Of a DNA stretch of 64,000 nucleotides, positions 1 through 8,837 are shown piece by piece (the first letter of the stretch is position 1; every line of letters starts with the position of its first letter). The translations under genes and the position numbers were made by a program. This DNA is from Thermoanaerobacter uzonensis DSM 18761. Its GTDB lineage: Bacteria; Bacillota; Thermoanaerobacteria; Thermoanaerobacterales; Thermoanaerobacteraceae. A model generated the notes under the pieces. The model ran no database searches, had not been told where the DNA came from, and worked only from the letters and a program-made list of their open reading frames with translations. The stretch lies in assembly GCF_900129115.1 (NCBI RefSeq), contig NZ_FQUR01000008.1, forward strand, positions 186,001 to 250,000, given 5' to 3'.

Positions 1-552
1 AAAAGCATGTCCAATTGTAACTGTTTTATCTATTATTCCCCTCTTTTTAAGCTCAAAAACTGTATTGCTGAAACTAATAGGCAGACATCCTCCATCTGTC
101 ATCACATACGTAATTTTAAGGTTAGGATTTGTACTTTTTAACACTAAGGCTACAGGTGCTACCATACTGTGAAGTTCTCCAACTATTACAGGCAAATCTT
201 CTAAACTTTCGAACTCTTCAAAAGCAGTATGATAAGGATTGTTTTGCTCCTCCATTGCTAACACATTTATTTGAAAAGGTGTATATCTTAATTTCATAAT
301 ATGCCCATTTCCTATAGCATCGTATTTAGGGTATTTGAGATTTACAACTATAAAGTCATAGCCCCCTGTTCCAAGATTTAAAAGGCGAGCAGTTCGGTTT
401 ACATAAACTTTATCTCCTACTTCTATTTTCCCAGTTACATCGTCATAATTTAAAGCTAATACCTTTTCTCCCTCTGACTCAACCTCTACAACAGTTATAC
501 CCTCTCTTTGTGACACAATTTTACTTACCTTAGCTAAATAAACACTAATCAC
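1..552 (-). CDS. DUF3866 family protein, C-terminus beyond the window
   Basis: Open frame of 184 codons from a GTG start, continuing off the left edge. The N-terminal half reads as a small beta-rich domain with the segment GDKVYVNRTARLLNLGTGGY, typical of DUF3866 proteins, and the later part contains GELHSMVAP and TYVMTDGG. The GTG lies next to the stop of the MraY-like gene, so the two are probably cotranslated at the end of the steA-steB cluster. The biochemical role of DUF3866 is not known to me. Family call rests on recognition of the N-terminal pattern. Confidence 0.75.
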   Translation of the reverse strand, partial: MISVYLAKVSKIVSQREGITVVEVESEGEKVLALNYDDVTGKIEVGDKVYVNRTARLLNLGTGGYDFIVVNLKYPKYDAIGNGHIMKLRYTPFQINVLAMEEQNNPYHTAFEEFESLEDLPVIVGELHSMVAPVALVLKSTNPNLKITYVMTDGGCLPISFSNTVFELKKRGIIDKTVTIGHAF

Positions 553-553
553 C

Positions 554-1366
554 TTATCTTTCTCCTTTTCTTCCTAACATATCGAGGTAATTTAAAAATT
601 TATTTTTTTCGATTAAAGCAGTCAAAGAATATTTTTCTGTAAAAATATGTAATAAAATTAGCAATGCCAATATTATCAACTTGTTATATAAATCAAAAAT
701 AAGAATACTGCTTATTCCCAAAGACATTCCTAAAACATTTGATCCAGTATCTCCCATCATCACATTTGATTTTAAATCCTCTGGCAAATACACTAAAAGA
801 ATCAGAGTAAGTAATATCAAGAAATAGAGATGAGCCTTTCCAATTATTAAAAAAATCAAAGAAATAGCTAAAAAAATTTTTCCACATCTTCCAGGTCGCA
901 AGTCTACAAGGTTTAAAAAATTTGTAAAAAGTGCGATTATCAAGGTATTTATTATCAATTCCTCTATATTATTTTTCCCAACATTAAAACTTATAAAAAA
1001 AGCAATTAAAACTCCTGATAAAGCCTTTAAACTGCCTGTAGTAGGCTTTCCTTTTAAAAGCATAGTTATATGACCCTTTAGCCCTCTTACACTTCTGTCT
1101 CCTAATACATCATCTATAAAACCGACAAAAGAAATCAGTGATAAGCTCAATAAAATTATCTCTTGATATTCTATTCTAACTCCAAATAAATTGAGGATTA
1201 CAATTGACACAAATAAAGCAGGAACAAATACAATACCACCACAAACAGGTATCATAACTTTTTTATAGTTTTCTTTCAAACACAAAGGCTTGTTAATAAT
1301 GCTATAAAAAAGCTTTTTTGTTATAACTGTCATTATTAAAGGAATTAATATTTTAGCCCAAAACAC
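554..1366 (-). CDS. MraY/WecA-like polyprenyl-phosphate sugar-1-phosphate transferase homologue
   Basis: A 270-residue multi-pass membrane protein of the MraY/WecA (glycosyltransferase 4) superfamily. It carries the DD pair at 85-86, an N-L-x-D-LRPGR stretch at 152-160 and MGDTGSN at 204-210, which are the metal- and phosphate-binding loops. It is shorter than true MraY (about 320 residues) and is not in a cell-wall cluster, so it is more likely a specialised relative than the essential MraY. The GTG start shares a base with the stop of the upstream glycosyltransferase gene. Its sugar substrate cannot be read from sequence. Confidence 0.8.
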   Translation of the reverse strand: MFWAKILIPLIMTVITKKLFYSIINKPLCLKENYKKVMIPVCGGIVFVPALFVSIVILNLFGVRIEYQEIILLSLSLISFVGFIDDVLGDRSVRGLKGHITMLLKGKPTTGSLKALSGVLIAFFISFNVGKNNIEELIINTLIIALFTNFLNLVDLRPGRCGKIFLAISLIFLIIGKAHLYFLILLTLILLVYLPEDLKSNVMMGDTGSNVLGMSLGISSILIFDLYNKLIILALLILLHIFTEKYSLTALIEKNKFLNYLDMLGRKGER

Positions 1367-2064
1367 TATCTCACCTGCTCTTCTCTAATATTCTTTGAAA
1401 ACAACTTATACACTAATACTTTTAGTATATCCCAAAACTGCTTACCTCTGTGCAGAAAGCCTTTCAAGTTTCTCCCTGTAACAGAGTGTGTCATATTCAC
1501 TTCTACTTCTTTTATTTTAAACCCTTTCTTTAATATATCTATTGTCATACCAACTTCTATTCCAAAACCTTTATAAAAAGTTTTTAAACTCTCTAAAACC
1601 TCTTTTTTAAAAGCCCTTTGACCTGACAAGACAGATTCAATTTCATATCCTGTAAAGTATTTTACTCCTTTTCTGGCTAAAGTTTTAACAAAGCCAAATC
1701 CAGCTTTTATATTTGTCTTTGGAAACTTAGCAATTGTAACATCTGCTTTTCCCTCAAGAACAGGCAATATAAGTTTTTTGACTTCTCGTGACGAAAGACC
1801 TACATCTGCATCTAAAAAAACTATCACGTCATTTTTTGTATATTTTAAACCTTCTTTTAAAGCTGTTCCTTTGCCAACATTTCTCTTCATATTGACTATT
1901 TTAGCTCCTGCTTTTCTTGCCTTTTCAGCAGTACTATCAGTTGAGCCATCATTTATTACGATGACTTCATCAATTTCTTCAACATCTTTTAATCCTTTTA
2001 TGGTATCAATTATTCTTTCTTCTTCATTGTAAGCAGGTATCAATACACTAACTTTTTTATTCAT
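1366..2064 (-). CDS. GT2 family glycosyltransferase
   Basis: 232 residues with a GT-A fold: the N-terminal VSVLIPAYNEE, the NDGSTDST nucleotide-binding motif at 38-45 and the metal-binding DAD at 85-87. No obvious transmembrane segment, so it probably works at the inner face of the membrane on a lipid-linked acceptor. It lies between steB and the MraY-like gene with tight spacing, which suggests that the two sugar transferases act in one surface-glycan or lipid-linked pathway. DPM1/DPG synthase-like proteins have this architecture, but the donor and acceptor are unknown. Confidence 0.85.
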   Translation of the reverse strand: MNKKVSVLIPAYNEEERIIDTIKGLKDVEEIDEVIVINDGSTDSTAEKARKAGAKIVNMKRNVGKGTALKEGLKYTKNDVIVFLDADVGLSSREVKKLILPVLEGKADVTIAKFPKTNIKAGFGFVKTLARKGVKYFTGYEIESVLSGQRAFKKEVLESLKTFYKGFGIEVGMTIDILKKGFKIKEVEVNMTHSVTGRNLKGFLHRGKQFWDILKVLVYKLFSKNIREEQVR

Positions 2065-2074
2065 CTGTCTACCC

Positions 2075-3001
2075 TCACTTTTTAGAATTAGCAGCGGAAT
2101 TATGAGTAGAATTGTCAGCCTTTATAAAAGAATCTGGCATTAAACTCATCGCACTTGGCTTAACTCCATAATTGCCTTCTTTGCCTTCCATTACCATTAT
2201 AAGTGACGTTTGCCCTATTATATCCTCCACATTATCTATTGTGGAAATATGCTGTTTTTTATAAGCATCAATATAGGAATATTTAGCATCACTTTGTTCA
2301 ACACCTACAATAGGAACATTAAGTAGTTTCACTTGTTTTATTATAGGAATATCTATAGAAACTACATTATAGTCCTTATTATTACTTCCTCCAGCTATAA
2401 TTACAAAATCTGTATTACCTGGAATTCCTGTAAAATCTATATAACCATTTGTCTTTAAATAATTAATAAGGTCCACATCCTGACCAGTTACAATTGCATT
2501 CGCTAATTTCGAAGCTACGAACTCATTCAGATGTTTTTCGTCTATTGTAACTCCATATTTATTAGAAAGAAAATTTACTAAATTTTCCACTTCTAATTCA
2601 TTGCCAGTATTAAAGCTGTCTTTTATAACAGTAATTGACTCAATAGTAGCTCCTGCCTTTAAAAGAGCATTTCTCATGCCAGAATATATAAACTCATTTG
2701 TAGTTTCAATAATTGCTACCTTAACTCCACTTAACTTATCAGCTACTAACTCAGGAAAAATAATTTGATGATATTGATTATAATACCCTATCTGTTTATT
2801 TAACTCTTGAACAGTGTTTTTTAAATTGTTATTTTCTGTTTGTAAATCCTTAAATTTTTGTTCTAACTCGTTTATAATTGCGGTTTGTTGCTCTGAAAAA
2901 ACCTTTTGCCCATCTAACATAAAACCTATAAAAATACCAATTCCTAAAGCAATAAAAATAGAAGCAATTGTTAAAACATAGTATTTAATATTTATATTCA
3001 T
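2075..3001 (-). CDS. steB: SteB/MctB-like membrane protein (copper transporter family by name)
   Basis: About 308 residues. One transmembrane helix near residues 5-28 is followed by a coiled coil (about 35-80) rich in E, K, N and Q, then a globular alpha/beta extracytoplasmic domain. The family is often labelled copper transporter after mycobacterial MctB, but next to steA the actinobacterial SteA-SteB pair, involved in septation and envelope integrity, is the better guide. I chose the ATG at 3001 because GAGGAGG precedes it by 6 bases; an in-frame start lies 15 bases upstream. The symbol is by homology and context, not by tested function. Confidence 0.7.
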   Translation of the reverse strand: MNINIKYYVLTIASIFIALGIGIFIGFMLDGQKVFSEQQTAIINELEQKFKDLQTENNNLKNTVQELNKQIGYYNQYHQIIFPELVADKLSGVKVAIIETTNEFIYSGMRNALLKAGATIESITVIKDSFNTGNELEVENLVNFLSNKYGVTIDEKHLNEFVASKLANAIVTGQDVDLINYLKTNGYIDFTGIPGNTDFVIIAGGSNNKDYNVVSIDIPIIKQVKLLNVPIVGVEQSDAKYSYIDAYKKQHISTIDNVEDIIGQTSLIMVMEGKEGNYGVKPSAMSLMPDSFIKADNSTHNSAANSKK

Positions 3002-3012
3002 AAAAATCCTCC

Positions 3013-4134
3013 TCAAAATCCGATTAAAAGACGAATTCTAAGTTGCAATAGCTTTAATAACTGTTGCATAGGTGGAGAAAAATACGCTATTACTCCAAGA
3101 GGAATCAAAGCTGCTAGTATAATGCTAAATATATAAGAAATTTTGAAAGTTTCCCTGTACAGTTTATTTACTCCTTTAGCATCGATTAATTTTTCTCCTA
3201 CTTTTAATCGCACTAAAAAAGTGCTGGACATTCCTTTTCTCCCTTTTTCCAGAAAATCAATCATGCTGGAATGGGTCCCTACCGCAACAATTAAGTCAGC
3301 ACCTTTTTCAAAAGCCAAAAGCATAGCTATATCTTCACTTGTACCTGGGGCCTTAAAAATTTCTGCTTTAAGACCTAATGCTGTTACTCTTTCCAAGCCA
3401 GGTGCTCTTCCGTCGGGATAAGCATGAACTACGATTTCTCGAGCCTTTTTTAAAGCTTCATCACTTACACTGTCCATATCTCCAATGACTATGTCAGGAA
3501 TAAGCCCAAACTCTAAAAGAGCATCTGCCCCTCCATCTACTCCTATTAAAATAGGTTTTACATCGTTGATATACTGTTTTATTGTAAATAAATCTTCTTT
3601 GTAATCCTTTCCTCTAACGACTACAAGAGCATGTCTATTTTTAAAGCGCGTTTTAATATTGGGTAATTCAACCCCCCCTAGAATAAAATATTTTTCTTTT
3701 TTTGCATATTCCAATGTATTTTCAATAAATTTATCCAATTCAACACCTATGTTTTCGCGGCTTTCCTGCAATTTATAGTTTATAACGTCTTTTGTAAGAA
3801 GTTTCCCTCTTTTTATAAACACACCGTCTTTATATATTTCATTATCCATTATAGTTATTTTGTCATTTTCTTTCAATAAATCAAAAATGTCTTTTCCTAC
3901 ATCGTCAATAATTGGAATTCCCGCCTCACACAAGATAGAAGGTCCTATGTTAGGATATCTGCCACTTATAGATTTATCAGCATTTATGACTGCCAATACT
4001 TTTTTTTCAACTAAAGATTCAGCAGCCACTTCATCTATATCTCTATGATCAATTATAGCTATTTCTCCAGGATTTAATCTTTTCACTAAATTTTTAGTTC
4101 TTTTATCCATTTTAATTGTTCCTGTTATTTGCAT
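3013..4134 (-). CDS. steA: SteA-like putative cytokinetic ring protein
   Basis: About 373 residues. The middle holds a thiamine-pyrophosphokinase-like fold with GVDGGADALLE followed by GDMDSVS at about 218-224, and a hydrophobic helix lies near the C-terminus (about 325-348), which should anchor it to the membrane. This matches SteA. The steB gene follows immediately. The ATG at 4134 is preferred over two upstream in-frame ATGs because GGAGG lies 8 bases before it and a TATAAT promoter element places the RNA start near 4166. Function in Firmicutes is inferred. Confidence 0.75.
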   Translation of the reverse strand: MQITGTIKMDKRTKNLVKRLNPGEIAIIDHRDIDEVAAESLVEKKVLAVINADKSISGRYPNIGPSILCEAGIPIIDDVGKDIFDLLKENDKITIMDNEIYKDGVFIKRGKLLTKDVINYKLQESRENIGVELDKFIENTLEYAKKEKYFILGGVELPNIKTRFKNRHALVVVRGKDYKEDLFTIKQYINDVKPILIGVDGGADALLEFGLIPDIVIGDMDSVSDEALKKAREIVVHAYPDGRAPGLERVTALGLKAEIFKAPGTSEDIAMLLAFEKGADLIVAVGTHSSMIDFLEKGRKGMSSTFLVRLKVGEKLIDAKGVNKLYRETFKISYIFSIILAALIPLGVIAYFSPPMQQLLKLLQLRIRLLIGF

Positions 4135-4165
4135 ACAAGCTTCCTCCATAAAGTAACATCCCATT

Positions 4166-4178
4166 GTTTATTATTATA
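4166..4178 (-). promoter_or_regulatory. Extended -10 promoter for the steA operon
   Basis: TGC followed by TATAAT (bases 4173-4178 on the minus strand) forms an extended -10 element. No good -35 hexamer is visible at 16-18 bases. The predicted RNA start near 4166 leaves a leader of about 32 bases before steA. Confidence 0.5.
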
Positions 4179-4228
4179 GCATAAAAAATTTTTACATGAA
4201 ATAAAAAGTCATTTTACTCAGTTATATA

Positions 4229-4271
4229 AAAATCCTTCCACTTGTTGAACTTTCAACAAATGGAAGGATTT
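4229..4271 (-). terminator. Rho-independent terminator of spo0A
   Basis: A long near-perfect hairpin (AAATCCTTCCA and TTGTTGAA arms, short loop) ends in a T run on the minus strand, 70 bases after the spo0A stop. It closes the long nusB-to-spo0A gene run before steA. Confidence 0.85.
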
Positions 4272-4341
4272 ATTACTTTGTTTTATGTTTATCATATTTT
4301 AAATGGGAGGTTAAAAAAGAGAAAGCAGGTATCTGCCCCTT

Positions 4342-5124
4342 TTACCCTGCTTTCATCCCCAACCTCAATTTATCAGCAATAAGCGCAATAAATTCGGAAT
4401 TTGTCGGTTTACCTTTTTCGTCATTTATAGTATATCCAAAAAGTTCATTTAAAACTTCTGTTTTACCCCTGTTCCACGCAACTTCTATTGCATGCCTTAT
4501 AGCTCTTTCTACTCTGCTAGGAGTAGTATTGTACTTTTCAGCAATTTTAGGATATAACATTTTAGTTACAGAATTTAAATATTCCATATTGCTAATAACA
4601 AGAGAAATAGCATCTCTTAGATACATATAGCCTTTTATATGAGCTGGTACTCCTACCTCATGAATAATTTCTGTAATCATTGCTTCAAGGTCATAATTTT
4701 TCTTCGCTTTTACCACAGGAAAAACAGTCTTTGATACTACATCTAATTCAGGTTCCATAAGCTCAGAAATCCTTTTTGACAACATAGCTAAATCAAAAGG
4801 TTTTAAAATATAATAATCTGCTCCTAATTTAATAGCACGTTGAGTTATTTTTTCTTGGCCTACTGCAGATAAAACTAAAATTTTGGGCTTTTTTAATTGT
4901 TCTTCATTTATCTTTTCCAAAACACCAATGCCATCTAAATAGGGCATTATAATATCTAAAATTAACAAATCTGGCGATTGATTTTTAATGAGTTCAATCG
5001 CTTGGTTGCCATCATTGGCAACACCTACCATTTCAATATTTTCTTGAGTAGATAAATACTCAGCTAAAATAGTTGCAAACTCTTTGTTATCATCTGCTAT
5101 TCCTACTCTAATCTTCTTAACCAA
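4342..5124 (-). CDS. spo0A: Spo0A, master response regulator of sporulation
   Basis: 260 residues. The receiver domain (1-120) has the acidic pair D11-D12, the phosphorylated aspartate in LLILD at about D57, and K108 in ILKPF. The C-terminal Spo0A-specific DNA-binding domain (about 150-258) contains the recognition helix [17 protein letters not shown] at about 211-227. Phosphorylated Spo0A binds 0A boxes to start sporulation. The start is TTG, set by GGGAGG 8 bases upstream. It follows spoIVB as in most spore formers, and a SigH-type promoter lies just upstream. Confidence 0.98.
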   Translation of the reverse strand: MVKKIRVGIADDNKEFATILAEYLSTQENIEMVGVANDGNQAIELIKNQSPDLLILDIIMPYLDGIGVLEKINEEQLKKPKILVLSAVGQEKITQRAIKLGADYYILKPFDLAMLSKRISELMEPELDVVSKTVFPVVKAKKNYDLEAMITEIIHEVGVPAHIKGYMYLRDAISLVISNMEYLNSVTKMLYPKIAEKYNTTPSRVERAIRHAIEVAWNRGKTEVLNELFGYTINDEKGKPTNSEFIALIADKLRLGMKAG

Positions 5125-5164
5125 TTATTTAACCTCCCATTGCTAATATTAGTATATAATATTT

Positions 5165-5190
5165 ATTCTACATAATATTTGAATTTCCTT
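5165..5190 (-). promoter_or_regulatory. Candidate SigH promoter of spo0A
   Basis: On the minus strand AAGGAAATT (5182-5190) is followed, with 14 bases between AGGAAAT and the -10 core, by GAAT (5165-5168). This fits the SigH pattern AGGAWWT-N14-GAAT. It would give a leader of about 35 bases. In Bacillus the sporulation promoter of spo0A is also read by SigH, so sequence and biology agree. Confidence 0.65.
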
Positions 5191-5207
5191 CTTTTTCCCA
5201 AAAAATT

Positions 5208-6521
5208 TTAATTATTTGTAAAGACTTGCTTATTATTAAGTAGACTATTCATTTCATCGATCATCCATTCTGCATAAACAGCATATCCTTTTGTAGGGTC
5301 ATTAACAAAAACGTGAGTAACTGCTCCTACCAGTTTCCCATCTTGTATAATAGGGCTCCCGCTCATACCCTGTATTATACCTCCAGTCTTTTTTAATAAA
5401 TTCTTATCAACTATTTTAATTATCATGCTTTTAGAACTAGGAGTTTCTTGATACACTTTTTTTATAATATCAATATCAAATTGCTGTATGCCTGTATTGT
5501 CAATGGTAGCCAATATTTTAGCTGGCCCTTCTTTTATTTGGCTTTGATACGCTATGGGAATCTCTCCATACAAATCGTTCTTAAAATCTTCATACATATT
5601 TCCGTAAATTCCAAATTCAGTATTTTTTAATATATTACCTATTGTATCAACTTCTTCTAAAAAAATCCCTTTTAATTCCCCAGGTTTACTTCTTCTTCCC
5701 TGGTCAATAGAAGTAATTCGAGAATTCATAATCTCTCCATTTTCTATTGATAACATATGACCAGTGTCTATATCAGTTATAGCATGACCTAAAGCTCCAT
5801 ACATCTTGGTAGCAGGATAATAAAAGGTTAAAGTACCTATACCAGCAGTGTGGTCTCTCACCCAAAGACCTATTCTGTATTGTCTATCTTCTTTTGACTT
5901 TATAGGATAAATGGTAGTATAAAAAATATGATTTTTTCTATTTATTTTTAACTTTAAGGCTTTTCCCTGTAATTCATTTGCAATTTGTGTAATATCTTCT
6001 GCTTGCTTTATTTCCCTGCCGTTGACTTCTAATATTATATCTCCTATCTGTATTTTACCTTGCTTATAAGGACTATAAATTTTGCCGTCCTCTCCCATTA
6101 TATCTGAGTAACCTACTACTAATGCTCCCTTTGTATTTAACTTAACCCCTATCGCTTGACCGCCGGGTACTACTTTTATGGTCGGAACAATGTCAACACT
6201 AATATGCTTTAAAGGAAATATTCCAAATAGCTTAAAATCCAAATTTACTGTACCGGTGTTTACTGCTTCAATAGTAATAGGTTTTTTCAAATTTAAAACA
6301 TTTTTATCTTCTGTATCATTAATTTTTAAAAAACCTTTTTTATCAGCTTGAAAACTTACTTTTATTGGTATATTAAAGTTATAATTAACTTTTTCCCCTT
6401 GAAAAAATTTAAAACTTGAGGGGGTTTTTGCTATATCCTGTATAGGAGTAAAATAATTTGCAAATACTAAAAAAAAGCTTAAGGATATAAAAAGTAATAA
6501 TCTTATTGTATTTTTTGTCAT
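5208..6521 (-). CDS. spoIVB: SpoIVB, sporulation serine peptidase (S55)
   Basis: 437 residues. An N-terminal membrane anchor or signal (about 5-23) is followed by a PDZ domain (about 115-205) with the loop GVKLNTKGALVVG, then the S55 peptidase domain with H246 in ALGHAITD and the nucleophile in GMSGSPI (S389). In Bacillus it is made in the forespore and cleaves SpoIVFA across the intermembrane space to trigger pro-SigK processing. Intact sigK is also in this window. The ribosome site GGAAGTGAG is exactly complementary to a sequence just upstream (see the inverted repeat entry). Confidence 0.97.
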   Translation of the reverse strand: MTKNTIRLLLFISLSFFLVFANYFTPIQDIAKTPSSFKFFQGEKVNYNFNIPIKVSFQADKKGFLKINDTEDKNVLNLKKPITIEAVNTGTVNLDFKLFGIFPLKHISVDIVPTIKVVPGGQAIGVKLNTKGALVVGYSDIMGEDGKIYSPYKQGKIQIGDIILEVNGREIKQAEDITQIANELQGKALKLKINRKNHIFYTTIYPIKSKEDRQYRIGLWVRDHTAGIGTLTFYYPATKMYGALGHAITDIDTGHMLSIENGEIMNSRITSIDQGRRSKPGELKGIFLEEVDTIGNILKNTEFGIYGNMYEDFKNDLYGEIPIAYQSQIKEGPAKILATIDNTGIQQFDIDIIKKVYQETPSSKSMIIKIVDKNLLKKTGGIIQGMSGSPIIQDGKLVGAVTHVFVNDPTKGYAVYAEWMIDEMNSLLNNKQVFTNN

Positions 6522-6523
6522 TT

Positions 6524-6626
6524 TCTCACTTCCTTTTTTGCGGCTTATTTAATCTAAAATTAACTTAACCTTTTTTAAAGTTTTATATACTGTCAATATA
6601 TTATCCGATAGTAAAAGGAAGTGAGA
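6524..6626 (-). promoter_or_regulatory. Inverted repeat that would mask the spoIVB ribosome site
   Basis: A perfect 14-base inverted repeat has one arm at 6613-6626 and the other at 6524-6537. The downstream arm contains the spoIVB Shine-Dalgarno sequence. An RNA that reads through from recN would contain both arms and could hide the site, while an RNA started between them would not. No convincing SigA or SigG promoter was identified between the arms. Confidence 0.5.
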
Positions 6627-6639
6627 TTAAACTAAAATA

Positions 6640-8340
6640 TTAAATTTTGCTTTTAAATTGAGATGCAATATCTAATAATTCTTTTGAATGTTCTAAAGTA
6701 GTCTGAGTAACACGCGATCCTCCCATAATACGAGCTAATTCATTTATTTTGCCTTGATAGTCAAGTTTTTCCACATTTATGTAAGTTCTTTCATTTTTTG
6801 CAATTTTGGAAATTCGATAATGTGTATCTGCCATAGAGGCAATTTGAGGCAGGTGAGTAACACAAATCAATTGAAGTTTTTTGGAAAGATATGCCATTTT
6901 TTCAGCTACTAATTGGGCAGTTTTCCCGCTTATTCCTGTATCAACTTCGTCGAAAATCAAAGTGGAAATTCCATCTGCGGAAGCAAGAATAGTTTTTAAC
7001 GCCAGCATAATTCTCGAAAGCTCGCCACCAGAAGCAATTTTAGATAAAGGCTTCAAAGGCTCTCCTCTATTTGTAGAAATTAAAAATTCAATTTTATCAA
7101 ATCCTGTTTCAGTAGGTTCTTCTATTTTTTCTATATTCACTTTAAAATAAGCATTTGGCATATTAAGTTCACCCAAAATTTGATTTATATTTTTTTCTAT
7201 ATTGTCTGCTATTTGCTTCCTTTTGAGATGTAATACTTCACCAACTTCTAAAATTTTTTCCCATAACTTTTGCTGCTTAAGCTTCAATTCTCGTTGCTTT
7301 TCTTCAAAATTTAATATATCCTCTAATTCCCTTTTTTTATTTTCTTTAAATTCTAAAACATGCTGTATTGTAGGTCCATATTTTCTTTTCAAGGAATTTA
7401 TTTGATCTAATCGTATTTCTATTTCCTCTAAACTTTGCTGGTTAAAATCTAAACTATTCAAGTAATCCCGTATCTGTAAGGCACAATCCTCCAATTCATA
7501 GAGAATATTCTCCAGCTTATCTTTTAAACTTTTTAGCTTTTCATCTATAGAAAGAGCAGTTTCTAAATTTTTAATTGCAATATGTAAATTATCTAAAACA
7601 GAAAAGCTCCCACTACCTTCGTACAAAATTTTGTAACTAGAATTCATAGCAGTAAATAATTTTTCGAAATTCATCAGCAAATTTCTTTTTTCCACCAACT
7701 GACTCTCTTCTTCTACACTTAAATTCGCCTTTTCAATCTCTTCAATTTGATACTTTAAAAGGTCAATTGTTTCATTTTTTTCTTTTTCATCTTTAAAAAA
7801 AGCTGAAATCTCTTTTTGTATCTTGTTATATTCTTCTAACAGCTCCTTAAATCTTTTTTTTAAAGTTTTAAACTCTTGGTCTCCAAAATTATCTAAAATA
7901 GAAAGATGTTTAGTATTGTCTAAAAGGAACTGATGCTCATGTTGGCCTAAAATATCTACCAAGAAAGCACCTATTTTACTCAAAAAAGAAAGAGGCACTA
8001 TTCTACCATTTATCCTACAATAACTTCTTCCACTGCTTGTAATTTCTCTATTTATTATCAAAGTATCATCTTCTTCTAAACTCAAACCTACTTCTTCCAA
8101 AATTTCTACGATTTTATCCTTATTGGAATCCACAAAAAATATTCCCTCAACGATAGCTTTTTCTTCACCAGTACGTATTATATCTCTGCTGGCTCGACTA
8201 CCTAAAAGCAGCAAAACCGAATCAATAACTATAGATTTCCCTGCCCCTGTCTCTCCAGTTAATACATTGAATCCTTCTTTGAATTGTAATTCTACCTTGT
8301 CAATGAGTGCAACGTTTTGGATGCTAAGTGCTAAAAGCAT
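6640..8340 (-). CDS. recN: DNA repair protein RecN
   Basis: 566 residues, the usual RecN length. An SMC-like ATPase: Walker A GETGAGKS near 29-36, a long central coiled coil (about 150-360), the ABC signature SGGELSRIMLA and Walker B LIFDEVDTGISG in the C-terminal third. RecN gathers at double-strand breaks and helps align ends for recombination. The ATG at 8340 is chosen because GGGGG lies 7 bases upstream; an in-frame GTG at 8361 overlaps argR and lacks spacing for a ribosome site. It lies between argR and spoIVB as in Bacillus and Clostridia. Confidence 0.97.
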   Translation of the reverse strand: MLLALSIQNVALIDKVELQFKEGFNVLTGETGAGKSIVIDSVLLLLGSRASRDIIRTGEEKAIVEGIFFVDSNKDKIVEILEEVGLSLEEDDTLIINREITSSGRSYCRINGRIVPLSFLSKIGAFLVDILGQHEHQFLLDNTKHLSILDNFGDQEFKTLKKRFKELLEEYNKIQKEISAFFKDEKEKNETIDLLKYQIEEIEKANLSVEEESQLVEKRNLLMNFEKLFTAMNSSYKILYEGSGSFSVLDNLHIAIKNLETALSIDEKLKSLKDKLENILYELEDCALQIRDYLNSLDFNQQSLEEIEIRLDQINSLKRKYGPTIQHVLEFKENKKRELEDILNFEEKQRELKLKQQKLWEKILEVGEVLHLKRKQIADNIEKNINQILGELNMPNAYFKVNIEKIEEPTETGFDKIEFLISTNRGEPLKPLSKIASGGELSRIMLALKTILASADGISTLIFDEVDTGISGKTAQLVAEKMAYLSKKLQLICVTHLPQIASMADTHYRISKIAKNERTYINVEKLDYQGKINELARIMGGSRVTQTTLEHSKELLDIASQFKSKI

Positions 8341-8357
8341 AGCAAAACCCCCAAAAA

Positions 8358-8813
8358 TCACTTAACCAACTTTTTGAACTTTTCTAATAATTCTTGAAGA
8401 GTTTCTTCATTTCTTACTAAAACAAAAATAGTATTATCTCCCGCTAATGTACCTACTATATTCTTCCAATTTAATGTATCAATGGCCTCTGCTGCTGCAG
8501 GAGCTGTGCCTGATAACGTTTTTATGACTATGATATTTCCGGCATAATCAACGCTCACTATAGACTCAGACAATAAAGTCATTAGTCTATCTGTAATATG
8601 GCTGTCTACTTTTCCCATCGGGGCGTATTTATATCTTTTTCCATCCTCTGTTAAAACTTTTATCAGTCTCAATTCTTTTATATCTCTTGACACAGTCGCT
8701 TGAGTCACATCAATACCTTGTTTTTGAAGTTCAGCTGCTAACTCTTCCTGTGTTTCAATTTCTTTTTCAGAGATTATTTCAAGAATTTTTGCGTGTCGAG
8801 CTATTTTCATCAT
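8358..8813 (-). CDS. argR: ArgR/AhrC arginine repressor
   Basis: About 151 residues. The N-terminal winged helix (about 1-70) includes [19 protein letters not shown] and the recognition segment [12 protein letters not shown]. The C-terminal hexamerisation and arginine-binding domain contains [13 protein letters not shown]. It represses arginine synthesis and activates its catabolism in response to arginine. The ATG at 8813 sits 9 bases after GAGGTG; an upstream in-frame GTG is itself part of that ribosome site. The nadK-argR-recN order is conserved in Firmicutes. Confidence 0.96.
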   Translation of the reverse strand: MMKIARHAKILEIISEKEIETQEELAAELQKQGIDVTQATVSRDIKELRLIKVLTEDGKRYKYAPMGKVDSHITDRLMTLLSESIVSVDYAGNIIVIKTLSGTAPAAAEAIDTLNWKNIVGTLAGDNTIFVLVRNEETLQELLEKFKKLVK

Positions 8814-8837
8814 ATTAATCTTCACCTCTTTTAATTT

